Part shown: positions 51,023-59,099 of the stretch, in pieces
Numbering within the stretch: the first letter of the stretch is position 1
Layout of the letters: the number at the start of each line of letters is the position of its first letter
Source: Streptomyces sp. NRRL S-350
Lineage (GTDB): Bacteria > Actinomycetota > Actinomycetes > Streptomycetales > Streptomycetaceae
Length of the DNA: 64,000 nt
NCBI RefSeq assembly: GCF_000719705.1
Contig: NZ_JOHO01000001.1
Span: forward strand, 219,354 to 283,353
Direction: 5' to 3'
Made by a program: the position numbers and the translations under genes
The notes under the pieces: model-generated
Told to the model about the DNA's origin: nothing
What the model saw: only the letters and a program-made list of their open reading frames with translations
Database searches by the model: none

Positions 51023-51442
51023 CTGGCCGCTACGTTCCGTAGTCGCGGAGACGGAGCCGGGCGGGGGCGTTCGGCTCCGCGCACGCGCCTGTCGACGGGG
51101 CGGCTGGCCGCCGCACCGCACCCCGCACCCCAGGCGTGGTGCGGCCGGTGCGGTGCGGGTGCGGCCGGTCCTGCGGAGCACAGCGCACCATCTGAACCGG
51201 CCTCGACCGCACCACCGCACCGCACCACCGCACCGGACAGGCGGTGCGGTGGTGCGGTGCGGTCGAGGCGGAGATCGCGGGCACTCCGCACCCGGCGCAC
51301 CGCACCACCGGTCCGTAGCTCCGAACCCCGTGGTGCGGTGGTGCGGTGCTCGCGTCCGACGACGGTCTCTGAGTGCCCGGACCACCGCACCCGGCGCGCC
51401 GTCCCGTCCAGGGTCAGGGTCGGGTCCGGACGGGCATGGTGG

Positions 51443-53263
51443 TCAGACAGCCGCGGCGGCGATCTCCACGATCCGATGGCGGACACAGACGCTGCGGGCC
51501 GGGAGCGCGGGGCGGTCGCACAGCGCGCCGTCCGCACCGCCGATGCACGGCACAGGTTCTGCGGTGGGGCAGGAGGGGCGAGTCACGGCCTGCGGCAGCC
51601 CGGACATCTCGGAGCGGCAGAGCCGGCAGGAGCCGTCGACGAGGGCCTGGCCGATCAGGAAGATCCGAGCACCGCACCCGCTGCACGTTCCGCGCGGCGG
51701 TCCGGCGGGTTCGGTCCGAGGGGCCGGGACAGGGCGGCGGATGGCGTCGTCCAGGGCGCAGTCCGTGCAGGATCCGGCAGGCCCGGGCCGGGTGCCGTGC
51801 TCAGGGCACAGGCCCTCGGCCAGGCGCTGACTGCGCTGGCGTGCTGCGGCCCGGTCGGCGACGACTTCCGCGCATACGTCGCAGCGCTGCCCGGTTGACC
51901 ACATGACGCCGCTCTCGCAGTCCTGGTGCCCGCAGCCCCAGCGCGGCAGAGCCACGCCGAGCAGCCACCGGCCCGGATCGCGGATCTCCGAGACCATCGT
52001 CCGGGCCGCGCGGATGGCGAGGCGGTGGCTGATGCGCTCCGCGGCCATCCCTTCGCGCAGCTGCCGGCCGACTTCCCTGGCGATCTTCCGCGCGACGAAC
52101 GCGCTGTCGACCCGCTTCAGCAGCCAGTGGACAGGCTCCAGCACCGCGTAGATCTCCGGGCTCAGCGTCAGCTGCGGGCCGCTGTACGCCCCCCGGGAAC
52201 CCGTTGAACGGACGATCGTCGGCTTGGGGATGACGGGCTGGTTGTGTGCATCCGCGCGCAGCGCGAGAGCCGCCGAAGCCCGGTTGCGCGGCTTGGGGAC
52301 CGGCGGGTTTTCCACAGGCGCAGCGCCCTCTACTACCTGAATCTCGCCTACGGCGGGTGAGCCAAGCGCACCCGTGTCCTCCGGTCGGTCAGTCCTAAGT
52401 GTTTCCTCATTCGCGAGGGATCCCTCATCTGCCAGCGGACCCGAACCCTCACCAACCGGAGGACTGTCCGTCTCGGCCGGAAGGATGCCTGCCTGCTCCT
52501 GCCGGGCCTGTTCCGCGTCGTCGCCGGAGGCCGGGTCGGCCAGGCCGGAGACCTCTTCTTCTCCCGGCGCGGCGGCAGGGGCGATGTCGTGAGCGGTGAA
52601 CAGGTGGCGTCCGCGGGCTCCGGCGCGGCGCCGAACCGTCAGCCACCGGGCCGTCTCGAGCTCGTCGACCACCTGGCCGGCCGCCGTCGCGGTCAGCTGC
52701 TGGCCGGCCTTCTCGCCGGAGTGGTGGAACAGGGAGCCGGCGAGCTCCCCCTCGGTCAGCTGGATGCCCACCGCCTGCGCGTACGCGATGATCGCGTACG
52801 CGCGCAGCTGGCGGGGCGTGAGGTCCTCCGCGGCCGCCACCGGCACCCACACGAAAGTCTCCGTCCGCGACATGGGCCTGGTCCGGCGGAGCGCCGAGGT
52901 CCCTTGTCCGCCGCGCAGCGTGCGCCGCTGGGAGAGCAGCTCCACAACCTGGTCCGGAGCGGGCCGCGACAGCTGCGCGAGCCCTCTCTCCACGGATGCC
53001 TTCGAGAGGTGCAGGTACGAGGCGATCGTCGCGGACTTCGCCTGGCAGCCCTCCTCGCGCATGCCGAGCGCCTTCACCTTCACGTACACCGCCAGCGCGA
53101 TGTCGGCGTAGAAGGGCGAGGTGACCAGTCGCATCGGCACCTTCACCCGCTGCCGTCGGACGGGCACGCCGCAGAGCGCCGCGGCGGGTCCCGCTGCCGC
53201 CGCCGGAGCGGGGCGCTCGCGTGAGGCGAGCGGTGAATCAGAGGAAAGAGCGGTGGTGGGCAC
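51443..53263 (-). CDS. Plasmid replication initiator-like winged-helix protein
   Basis: A 606-residue protein. Residues 30-200 match helix-turn-helix proteins of Streptomyces plasmids: RVKVPMRLVTSPFYADIALAVYVKVKAL, IASYLHLSKASVERGLAQLS, then a second winged helix (LRAYAIIAYAQAVGIQLTEGELA). The centre is an acidic low-complexity linker. The C-terminal part has several zinc motifs (CGHQDC, CDVC, CPEHG with CTDC, CSGCG with CRLC). Iterons on both sides support a replication role; identity as Rep is inferred. The GTG at 53263 has AGGAG upstream. Confidence 0.6.
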   Translation of the reverse strand: MPTTALSSDSPLASRERPAPAAAAGPAAALCGVPVRRQRVKVPMRLVTSPFYADIALAVYVKVKALGMREEGCQAKSATIASYLHLSKASVERGLAQLSRPAPDQVVELLSQRRTLRGGQGTSALRRTRPMSRTETFVWVPVAAAEDLTPRQLRAYAIIAYAQAVGIQLTEGELAGSLFHHSGEKAGQQLTATAAGQVVDELETARWLTVRRRAGARGRHLFTAHDIAPAAAPGEEEVSGLADPASGDDAEQARQEQAGILPAETDSPPVGEGSGPLADEGSLANEETLRTDRPEDTGALGSPAVGEIQVVEGAAPVENPPVPKPRNRASAALALRADAHNQPVIPKPTIVRSTGSRGAYSGPQLTLSPEIYAVLEPVHWLLKRVDSAFVARKIAREVGRQLREGMAAERISHRLAIRAARTMVSEIRDPGRWLLGVALPRWGCGHQDCESGVMWSTGQRCDVCAEVVADRAAARQRSQRLAEGLCPEHGTRPGPAGSCTDCALDDAIRRPVPAPRTEPAGPPRGTCSGCGARIFLIGQALVDGSCRLCRSEMSGLPQAVTRPSCPTAEPVPCIGGADGALCDRPALPARSVCVRHRIVEIAAAAV

Positions 53264-53389
53264 ACTTCTCCTGGCACAGCGGCCCATGGCTCACTGCGCT
53301 GGGTTTCGCAGCCCCCGCCGGTCACAGAGGGGGCTGTCGTGTTGTCGATGTGGGCGCGGTCCTCGGCCGGTCAGAGGTGGGTGTCGGCC

Positions 53390-53420
53390 ATAGAGGTGTG
53401 CGGGCCCGGTTCGGTGTGAC
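53390..53420 (-). promoter_or_regulatory. Promoter-like element B5
   Basis: Minus strand: GTCACAC (53420-53414), 15 bases, CACCTCTAT ending at 53390. It lies upstream of the replication initiator gene, with a leader of about 120 nt and iterons just behind it. Confidence 0.8.
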
Positions 53421-53441
53421 GGGGAAGGCGGAAGAATTCGG

Positions 53442-53649
53442 CCCCCCTTGTCCACACCCGGACCCACTGCCTCCTCGGCGCCTCTCCGACCTGGCCGGAA
53501 CCAGGGGCTGACCTGCTGGACAAGGGGGTGCGGCAGCGCCGTTCTCCCCTCGCCCGCCGTACGGGCCGGCGAGTCAGCCGAGAGCGGGACGAACCGTGGA
53601 CCGGAGACGGCGCGGCGGCGGGCCGCCAGCAGCCGGACAAGGGGTGCGG
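53442..53649. repeat. Iteron cluster 2, GGACAAGGGG
   Basis: An inverted copy at 53442-53453 and direct copies at 53518-53533 and 53635-53649, matching cluster 1 on the other side of the initiator gene. Confidence 0.75.
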
Positions 53650-53783
53650 GCCGCGGCAAGAAGCCGTGCCGGTGCGGGCCCGTGCGTCCCGGCGGCGGAC
53701 ATGCGCGAGGAGCCTCGGCGCGCGGATCTGGTCGCACGGGCCGGGGCAGTGGCCGGGATCAGACCCTGTCGGCGGGGTCTGAG

Positions 53784-53813
53784 CTGACAAAGGGCATGGC
53801 GGTACTGCAAGAT
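53784..53813 (+). promoter_or_regulatory. Promoter for the non-coding RNA candidate
   Basis: CTGACA (53784-53789), 18-bp spacer, CAAGAT (53808-53813), a fair match to Streptomyces vegetative promoters. A hairpin with 6-bp arms (53761-53780) lies just upstream. Confidence 0.5.
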
Positions 53814-53819
53814 GTACTC

Positions 53820-54138
53820 CGTCCTCTCCGGGCCTGGCCCGGGGTACGACAAAGCCCCGCTTGGGGCAGCTGCTGGTGAGGCAGTGATCATCAGACCGCG
53901 AGGTCTGAACCTCGCTCAGGGGAGCGGCAAACTCCCGCTGAGCGGTGAAGGCCGGGTCGAGGAGCGGCAAACTCCGAGACCGGCGGTGAAGGGCGAGGAG
54001 CGGCCTGGCAAAAGGCGCCCGCCCGGCGAACTACGACATCCCGCCCCCCTCAATCGGGGCAGTGCGCCCATCGCGCGAGCCGCACAGCAGAACAGCCCGC
54101 TGCGGCGACGTCGAAGACGCCGCTCGATCAGCGGGCTG
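53820..54138 (+). ncRNA. Structured non-coding RNA candidate with repeated GGCAAA hairpin loops
   Basis: This stretch has no convincing protein sequence but many hairpins: TCAGACC-gcga-GGTCTGA (53891-53908), then three consecutive stem-loops that each expose GGCAAA in the loop (GGGAG-CGGCAAA-CTCCC, GGAG-CGGCAAA-CTCC and GCCT-GGCAAA-AGGC). The sequence GGTGAAGG follows each of the first two. It ends in a large two-part hairpin that looks like a terminator. It lies between the initiator gene and the GntR gene and could be a copy-number or regulatory RNA, or a folded origin. It matches no RNA family I know. Confidence 0.5.
54093..54138 (+). terminator. Nested hairpin ending the RNA candidate
   Basis: Outer 10-bp arms CAGCCCGCTG (54093-54102) and CAGCGGGCTG (54129-54138), with an inner GCGGCG/CGCCGC stem. 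Confidence 0.6.
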
Positions 54139-54210
54139 ACTGAGTGCTTGCGCGTGGGTGCGGGTACGCTTCACCACGAGACACCGCCTTATCGGTTCTC
54201 GGTTCGATAA

Positions 54211-54241
54211 GCCCCCGCGACTTGCTCAAGGTCGCGGGGGC
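54211..54241. terminator. Terminator hairpin between RNA candidate and GntR gene
   Basis: An 11-bp perfect stem (54211-54221 and 54231-54241). An adjacent CTTATCG/CGATAAG inverted repeat (54188-54211) overlaps its left edge. It could serve leftward transcription from the GntR gene and rightward transcription from the RNA. Confidence 0.65.
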
Positions 54242-54268
54242 ATCGTGCATTCTCGGGGTCGATGCTAG

Positions 54269-54319
54269 ATCGACTGGATATCACCCTATCCCCATACCTG
54301 TCGTATGTGGACAGTCGAT
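54269..54319. repeat. Cruciform-prone inverted repeat in an AT-richer stretch
   Basis: 8-bp arms ATCGACTG (54269-54276) and CAGTCGAT (54312-54319) enclose a second small hairpin (CATAC-ctgtc-GTATG). The surrounding 100 bp is less GC-rich than anything nearby. Confidence 0.45.
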
Positions 54320-54359
54320 TGATGGTCGCCACACATGGCGCGCACACACCAAAAACCTG

Positions 54360-55142
54360 TCATGTCTCTGGCATTTCAGGCGGATTGCCAGCTGACCGCG
54401 ACAGATGCACGCGATCGGCGCGAATCGCCGTCAGCTCGCAGAAGACGGGTTGGCCCTGGTGGAAGCCGGTCCGCTGGATGAAGTGCACGGGGGCGGAGCC
54501 GGACTTCAGCAGGCGGGCCTCGTCGGCGGTCGCAGCTCGGGTCGACCAGCAACTGCGGATGCCGTCCTGCCCCAGCCCGTGCTCCGCGAGTAGCCGCTCC
54601 TCGTCGACGCCCTCCGGCTCCAGGAGTCGACGGGCCACATCGGCCACCGACCGCGGGGTGCAGAACTCGCGAAGCGCCCACGGCGCCCCCGCGTACCGGT
54701 GCACGGTGCTGCGCACCGCCACCGTCATCCCGTCCGGGCCCTGGAGGAGTCGGGCGACCGGGCCCGGGGCTTGGCGGATCTCCGCGCGCAGCTCCCCGCC
54801 GTGGCCGAGTTCCTCCTCGCCGGCGGGTAGAAGCTGCCCGCCCTGCGTCCAGACGACCTCGAACGCCGAAGGGGCGCCGATCACCCGGTAACCGCGCTTG
54901 GGGAGCGACTCCACCAGCCCTTCTTCGACCAGTGGCCCGAGGCCGGCCATGACCGTGTTCCGGACCACGCCGAACCGCAGAGCGAGCTCCCGGCTGGACG
55001 GCAGGAAGCTGCCTCGGGCGAACTCGCCGGCCACGATCGCGCGGCGCAGTTCGGCAGTGACTTTGTCCTGCTGGCTCGGCTGCGACATGAGGCACATCTT
55101 GCCGTACCGGCGTGGGCGGCCCCGGGCCCCGGTCCGCTTCAT
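54360..55142 (-). CDS. GntR-family repressor with UTRA-like domain
   Basis: A 260-residue protein. The winged helix is clear: VTAELRRAIVAGEFARGSFLPSSRELALRFGV, NTVMAGLGPLVEEGLVESLPKRGYRV. The C-terminal effector domain has UTRA features (ARLLQGPDGMTVAVRSTVHRY; PVHFIQRTGFHQGQPVFCELTAI). Such proteins (KorSA/TraR type) control transfer or maintenance functions of Streptomyces plasmids. The start could also be at internal methionines about 18 codons in. It is divergent from the lipoprotein gene, with an inverted-repeat operator between them. Confidence 0.8.
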   Translation of the reverse strand: MKRTGARGRPRRYGKMCLMSQPSQQDKVTAELRRAIVAGEFARGSFLPSSRELALRFGVVRNTVMAGLGPLVEEGLVESLPKRGYRVIGAPSAFEVVWTQGGQLLPAGEEELGHGGELRAEIRQAPGPVARLLQGPDGMTVAVRSTVHRYAGAPWALREFCTPRSVADVARRLLEPEGVDEERLLAEHGLGQDGIRSCWSTRAATADEARLLKSGSAPVHFIQRTGFHQGQPVFCELTAIRADRVHLSRSAGNPPEMPET

Positions 55143-55190
55143 CGGGCATCCCCCTTGACGTGGTCGATCTTCAGGTGCACCATCATCACA

Positions 55191-55230
55191 CATCTGGCTC
55201 AACTGGAACGAGCCAGATGAGCCAGATGTG
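55191..55230. promoter_or_regulatory. GntR operator: inverted plus direct repeats of GAGCCAGAT
   Basis: CATCTGGCTC (55191-55200), nine bases, then GAGCCAGAT twice in tandem (55210-55218 and 55219-55227). It lies in the divergent intergenic region between the GntR and lipoprotein genes, so autoregulation is likely. Confidence 0.75.
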
Positions 55231-55253
55231 TCTATGAGTGATGGAGCCCCGCC

Positions 55254-55541
55254 ATGAACGCCCGAACCCGAATCGCCGTTGCCGCCGCCTTCACCACGGT
55301 GCTGGCCCTCGGCGCCACCGGCTGCTCCCTGGACGGAAGCAAGGCCGACCAGCCCTTCATGGACGCGCCGAAGGGCGCGATCAACAAGCAGCCGATGGAC
55401 ATCGTCGTGATGAGCGACGGCTTCTCGAACGTCGGCGCTAAGTGCGACGGGCCGAACCGCGTGTACGTGATCTTCCACGGCAACGACAAGTACGGCTCCC
55501 TCGCCGTCGCCCCGAACGACCCGCGCTGCACCACGCGCTGA
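55254..55541 (+). CDS. Small lipoprotein
   Basis: A 95-residue protein with an N-terminal signal (MNARTRIAVAAAFTTVLALG) and lipobox LGATGC. The mature part is about 70 residues (DIVVMSDGFSNVGAKCDGPNRVYVIFHGN) with two further cysteines that might form a disulphide. GGAG lies seven bases before the ATG. First gene after the GntR operator, so it is probably controlled by that regulator; it could be a surface or exclusion factor. Confidence 0.7.
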   Translation: MNARTRIAVAAAFTTVLALGATGCSLDGSKADQPFMDAPKGAINKQPMDIVVMSDGFSNVGAKCDGPNRVYVIFHGNDKYGSLAVAPNDPRCTTR

Positions 55542-55625
55542 CCTCAGACCGTGCCCAAGCACGGCGCGGACCGGGGCGGCCACCACCGTCGAACGGCCCG
55601 CCCGATCCGCGCGCTCCACGCAAGC

Positions 55626-55653
55626 GGCCTCCGGGGCTGGACCCCCGGAGGCC
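55626..55653 (+). terminator. Terminator after the lipoprotein gene
   Basis: An 11-bp perfect stem (55626-55636 and 55643-55653) with a 6-nt loop, between the lipoprotein and WhiB-like genes. Confidence 0.7.
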
Positions 55654-55696
55654 GTGCGGAGCGCGCCGCCCCCCGCTTCACAGGAGACGACAATCC

Positions 55697-56356
55697 ATGA
55701 ACAGCATCATGATGGCAGGCCAGCCGGCCCATGCCGAGACGCGATCGGCCGCCAACGGCACCGACGAGGCGGACATCGCCCTCTACCTCGCCCAGGCGGA
55801 CCCGATCGACGTCCTCGCCGCCGGCGGATACCTCGCCGGCCGCGACGGCAATCTCATCGCCCGAGAGCTGCGCCGGCCGCAGCTGCGCAAGGCCCTGGAG
55901 CACTCCGTCTGCCACACGGTGGCTCCCGACCCCGACCACTTCTACCAGGGCGACGAAGAGCCCGACGCCACCTGGCGCCGCCGCAGGGCCGCCACCATCC
56001 GCGACCACTGCTCGGTCTGCCCCGTCCGCGCCGTATGCGCCGAGCTCGCCCTCCGGGACGACGACCCGCACGGCGTCCGCGGCGGCCTGTCCCAGCAGAA
56101 GCTCACCGTCCGCCTGAAGACCGAGCACGAGCGACTGGCGAGCGCCCGCGCCGAGGACACCCGATCCGCCCTCGCCCAGTCCGACCGGATCCAGGCCGGC
56201 GCCGATGTCCAGCGCATCGCCCAGCAGTACACCGGCAACTCCATCCCGGCCAACCGGCGAGCCGAGAACACGGCCGCGATCCTCGCCGCGGTCCAGCACC
56301 GCGACAACCTCCGCCGCACCCACCGGGCCGCGGCCGGCTGGACGGAGGCGGCGTGA
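55697..56356 (+). CDS. WhiB-like (Wbl) iron-sulphur regulator
   Basis: A 219-residue protein. The four cluster cysteines are in SVCHTVAPDPDHFYQG, DHCSVCPVRAVC (C-x2-C-x5-C) and are followed by ALRDDDPHGVRGGLSQQ, the family's G-rich turn. Wbl proteins bind a 4Fe-4S cluster and act with sigma factors. Unusually long flanks of about 60 residues before and 85 after the core are present. AGGAGA precedes the ATG. It leads the rightward transfer operon. Confidence 0.85.
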   Translation: MNSIMMAGQPAHAETRSAANGTDEADIALYLAQADPIDVLAAGGYLAGRDGNLIARELRRPQLRKALEHSVCHTVAPDPDHFYQGDEEPDATWRRRRAATIRDHCSVCPVRAVCAELALRDDDPHGVRGGLSQQKLTVRLKTEHERLASARAEDTRSALAQSDRIQAGADVQRIAQQYTGNSIPANRRAENTAAILAAVQHRDNLRRTHRAAAGWTEAA

Positions 56357-56463
56357 TCCACCACCTGGACCCCCGCACTGCCGCGGCGTCCTCGACCCCC
56401 TACCGCGCCGGCGCCACCACCCAGCAGCCGACCGGCCGGCCGTACCGCGGAGGTGACCGATGA
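56353..56463 (+). CDS. 36-residue protein coupled on both sides
   Basis: Starts at a GTG overlapping the WhiB-like stop (GTGA) and ends with a TGA overlapping the next ATG (ATGA). Sequence begins VIHHLDPRTAAASSTPYRAG. The double overlap is the evidence that it is translated; no function is apparent. Confidence 0.45.
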   Translation: MIHHLDPRTAAASSTPYRAGATTQQPTGRPYRGGDR

Positions 56464-56825
56464 TCCGCTACATCCGCGCGAGCACCCTCTCCGGCCTGCT
56501 CCGGACGGCGGCGACCGCGCGCCACGAGGCCCGAACCGCCCGCCGCGAGCTGACCGAACTGCGCAGCCGCCACCGCCGCCTGATCAGCCACCTCGCCCGG
56601 CGCGAACCCGCCCAGATCCTGGTCGTGCCGGTCCCCGCCACAGCCGGCACCGACCAGATCAGCCCGTTGACCCTCCTGCTGCTCGCGCTGTGGCACCAGG
56701 CCGCCCTCGAGCGCGAGGCGTTTCGCACCTGGGTCACCGAGGAGCCCGCCCTCGTCACTGCCGCAGAGCTGCAGGCACGCGCCGCCGAGGCCGCCAGCGA
56801 GGCCGCCCGGAGGCACAGCCCGTGA
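56460..56825 (+). CDS. Unknown helical protein in the transfer operon
   Basis: A 121-residue protein with a basic, coiled-coil-like N-terminus (TARHEARTARRELTELRSRHR), a hydrophobic stretch (SPLTLLLLALWHQAAL) and an Ala/Glu-rich tail. GGAGG lies before the ATG. It overlaps both neighbours by four bases. Confidence 0.5.
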   Translation: MIRYIRASTLSGLLRTAATARHEARTARRELTELRSRHRRLISHLARREPAQILVVPVPATAGTDQISPLTLLLLALWHQAALEREAFRTWVTEEPALVTAAELQARAAEAASEAARRHSP

Positions 56826-58267
56826 CCCTCGACCAGCTCCCGGGAACGACGCTCCCCATCACCGAGCTGCTCACCTCCTGGCAGTTCGTCGCCGGCGCGG
56901 TCGTTCTCACCCTCGGCCCGGCGCTCGCCCTGCGCCGCCGGCGGGCCGTCCACGCCGCCCTCGACGACAAGCAGCGCTCCGCTGCCGCCGACCTGTACGG
57001 ACGCCGTCTCGAAGACCGCCTGACCATGGTCATCGCCGCCGCGGCAGCGGCCCTGTCGGCGACCGGGCTCCGTCGTGTGGGCCGTCACCAGATGGGCCTG
57101 AGTGACCCGTTCGACCTTCTGCCCTTCGTCGCCCTCGACGTCGCCGCGATGGTCTGCGGCCGCCGCGCGCGCCGCCGCGCCCGCGCCGGCGAAGGACCAG
57201 GGCTGTCCGGTGTCCTCTTCTGGGTACTGGCCGGCACCAGCTCCCTGTTCTCCGCAGCCGAAGCCGCCTCGCTGCTCGGCGCGGTGGTCCGCGCCGTGTG
57301 GCCGATCCTGGCCGCGGTCCTGTGGGAACTCGGCTCCCTGGAAGAACGCCGCGCCGCCCGCAGCAGCCGCGCCCGCCCGGACCGCCGTCTGGCGCTGATC
57401 CGCCTCTTCCACCCCGTCGAGGCTGTGCGCGTCGCCCTGCTTCTGGCCGCCCGCCAGGACCTGGCCCAGGAAGAGGCCACCGCCGAGGTCCGCGTCTCCC
57501 GGGCCGCCTTCCGCTGGTACCGGCTGCGCCGCGCCCAAGAAGCGGTCCGCAAAGCCGGCCGACCGAGCCGCTGGGCATACCGGCTCCTGGAGGCACGAGC
57601 CGACAGCCGCGCACAGACCGCCAGCGAGCGCGCCCGGTGCGCCGACCCGGCCGTGCTGGAACAGGTCGTCGGCCGACTGCAGCTCCGCGTCCGGCAAGCG
57701 GAATGGGCCGGTATGAATCTGCGCTCCGCCGCGGCCTTCGAAGCCATGCGCGGCACGCTGATCGGAGCCGCCGGAACCGTTCCACCTCATACCGGCACCA
57801 CCCATACCGGCACCCCGGACGACCCGGCCTTCCCCGAAGAACCGCAGGTGGGGAGCGGTATGGGGGCCGCCGACGGTATGACCGACGTCCTGACGGACGC
57901 GGAGGTAGAGGAGCGGTTCGTCCGCCTCGTGCCGCGACGCCGCGACGGCAAGCTCGCGTGGGGCATCAACAAGTGCGCCAGCGCCGTTGGCATCGGCACA
58001 CCCCGAGCCCGCAAGTTCCACAAGTCCCAGGACACCTGGCTCCCAGCCGCGGTAGCCCGGTATGGCGTCGGCACGGCAGCCTCGCTGGAACGGCACGTCG
58101 ACCAGGCCCTGGCCCTGGCCACCGCGGTTCCCGAAGCACCCGACACCGAGGGCCAGCCGACAGCCCAGACCTTCGACGACGAGCTCCTGCTCGCCGGCCT
58201 GGCCGACGGCTACCAGGTGCTTCCCGGCTCGAAGCTCCTCGTCCCTGCGGGCGCCGGCCGACGCTGA
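56822..58267 (+). CDS. DUF2637-like/spread-type membrane protein
   Basis: A 481-residue protein. The first 170 residues contain hydrophobic segments (WQFVAGAVVLTLGPALAL; MVIAAAAAALSATGLRRVG; VLFWVLAGTSSLFSAAEAASLLG; AVWPILAAVLWELG) typical of DUF2637/SpdB-like plasmid proteins. The C-terminal half is soluble and helical, with a winged-helix-like stretch (LAWGINKCASAVGIGTPRARKF). It starts at the GTG overlapping the previous stop. It probably assists intramycelial spread of the plasmid. Confidence 0.65.
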   Translation: MTLDQLPGTTLPITELLTSWQFVAGAVVLTLGPALALRRRRAVHAALDDKQRSAAADLYGRRLEDRLTMVIAAAAAALSATGLRRVGRHQMGLSDPFDLLPFVALDVAAMVCGRRARRRARAGEGPGLSGVLFWVLAGTSSLFSAAEAASLLGAVVRAVWPILAAVLWELGSLEERRAARSSRARPDRRLALIRLFHPVEAVRVALLLAARQDLAQEEATAEVRVSRAAFRWYRLRRAQEAVRKAGRPSRWAYRLLEARADSRAQTASERARCADPAVLEQVVGRLQLRVRQAEWAGMNLRSAAAFEAMRGTLIGAAGTVPPHTGTTHTGTPDDPAFPEEPQVGSGMGAADGMTDVLTDAEVEERFVRLVPRRRDGKLAWGINKCASAVGIGTPRARKFHKSQDTWLPAAVARYGVGTAASLERHVDQALALATAVPEAPDTEGQPTAQTFDDELLLAGLADGYQVLPGSKLLVPAGAGRR

Positions 58268-58353
58268 CCCGCCCCGCCCCACCCCACCTGCCTCGCTCTG
58301 CGGACGCCGGCCCCGGCCGCCCGCCAGCTCCCGAATTCTCGTGAGGACCCGCT

Positions 58354-58548
58354 ATGCCCAGCCCCGCCAACACGCCGGCCCAGTCCTTCGACGACCACGT
58401 CGCGGACGTGCTCGCTCTTGTCGCCGACCGGCAGCCCGCGCTCTCCCCGCGCGTCCCCGCGCACCCGCGGCCCGCCGGACGTCCGCACCTCACGCTGGTC
58501 CCGCCTCTGACTGGCCGCGCCGCCGAGAACCGCGAGGCCCGCCGATGA
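58354..58548 (+). CDS. 64-residue Pro-rich protein
   Basis: Begins MPSPANTPAQSFDDHVADVL and continues Pro/Arg-rich. Its stop overlaps the next ATG (ATGA). No domain is recognised. Confidence 0.45.
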   Translation: MPSPANTPAQSFDDHVADVLALVADRQPALSPRVPAHPRPAGRPHLTLVPPLTGRAAENREARR

Positions 58549-59099
58549 AGATGATCTCGACCGGGCGCCGCCGAGCAAACCCCACCGACGCGCCCCGGAG
58601 CCAGCCCGGCGCCGACTCCGCCGCGATCGGCGGAGACGAGCTCAGAGCCCGGGCCTATGTGAAGGCCGCCCTGGGGGAGACGGACACCCTCGCCCCGACT
58701 CGGTGGAACCACCCCGCCGCCGAGGGAGAAGGGGAGCACCCCGCCGTCGCCCCGGGGGTCGAAGTCCATCACCACCACTACTACTACGCCGAGATGCAGG
58801 CCCCGACCGCCGGCCGGGACCGGATGTTCGACTTTTCCTGGATCGTCGCGGACAAGGCCCGCCTGAGCGCAGTGGCCGCAGGGGCGCTGATCCAGCCCGC
58901 CCTCTACGCCCTGGCCCACGACGCGGGCACGGCCGCGCCCGTCGGCATGGCGTTCATGGCCGCCCTGATCACGGGCTCCTGGCGGCTGCGCTACCCCGGC
59001 GCGATCACCCGATGGCTGTTCACCCTGAACGTCTCCGCCGCCGTGCTCTACGGACCCACCTTCCTCCTGATCGTCACAGCCCTGACCGGAGCCTCCTGA
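58545..59099 (+). CDS. Spread-like membrane protein 1
   Basis: A 184-residue protein with a soluble N-terminus that includes a His/Tyr run (HHHHYYYAEM) and three hydrophobic segments (LSAVAAGALIQPALYALAH; MAFMAALITGSW; LFTLNVSAAVLYGPTFLLIVTAL). It has the size and topology of Spd-type proteins of Streptomyces plasmids. Coupled to the next gene by TGATG. Confidence 0.55.
   Translation: MKMISTGRRRANPTDAPRSQPGADSAAIGGDELRARAYVKAALGETDTLAPTRWNHPAAEGEGEHPAVAPGVEVHHHHYYYAEMQAPTAGRDRMFDFSWIVADKARLSAVAAGALIQPALYALAHDAGTAAPVGMAFMAALITGSWRLRYPGAITRWLFTLNVSAAVLYGPTFLLIVTALTGAS

Larger units (their letters stand above)
50315..51442. other. Replication-origin-like region: iterons and GGTGCGGT repeats, no gene
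   Basis: More than 1.1 kb without convincing coding sequence. It holds nine copies of a GGACAAGGGG-type iteron in both orientations, dense GGTGCGGT/ACCGCACC repeats (roughly 50450-50670 and 51100-51400), and a perfect 20-bp palindrome at 50726-50745. It adjoins the replication initiator gene, as expected for a plasmid origin. Confidence 0.6.
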
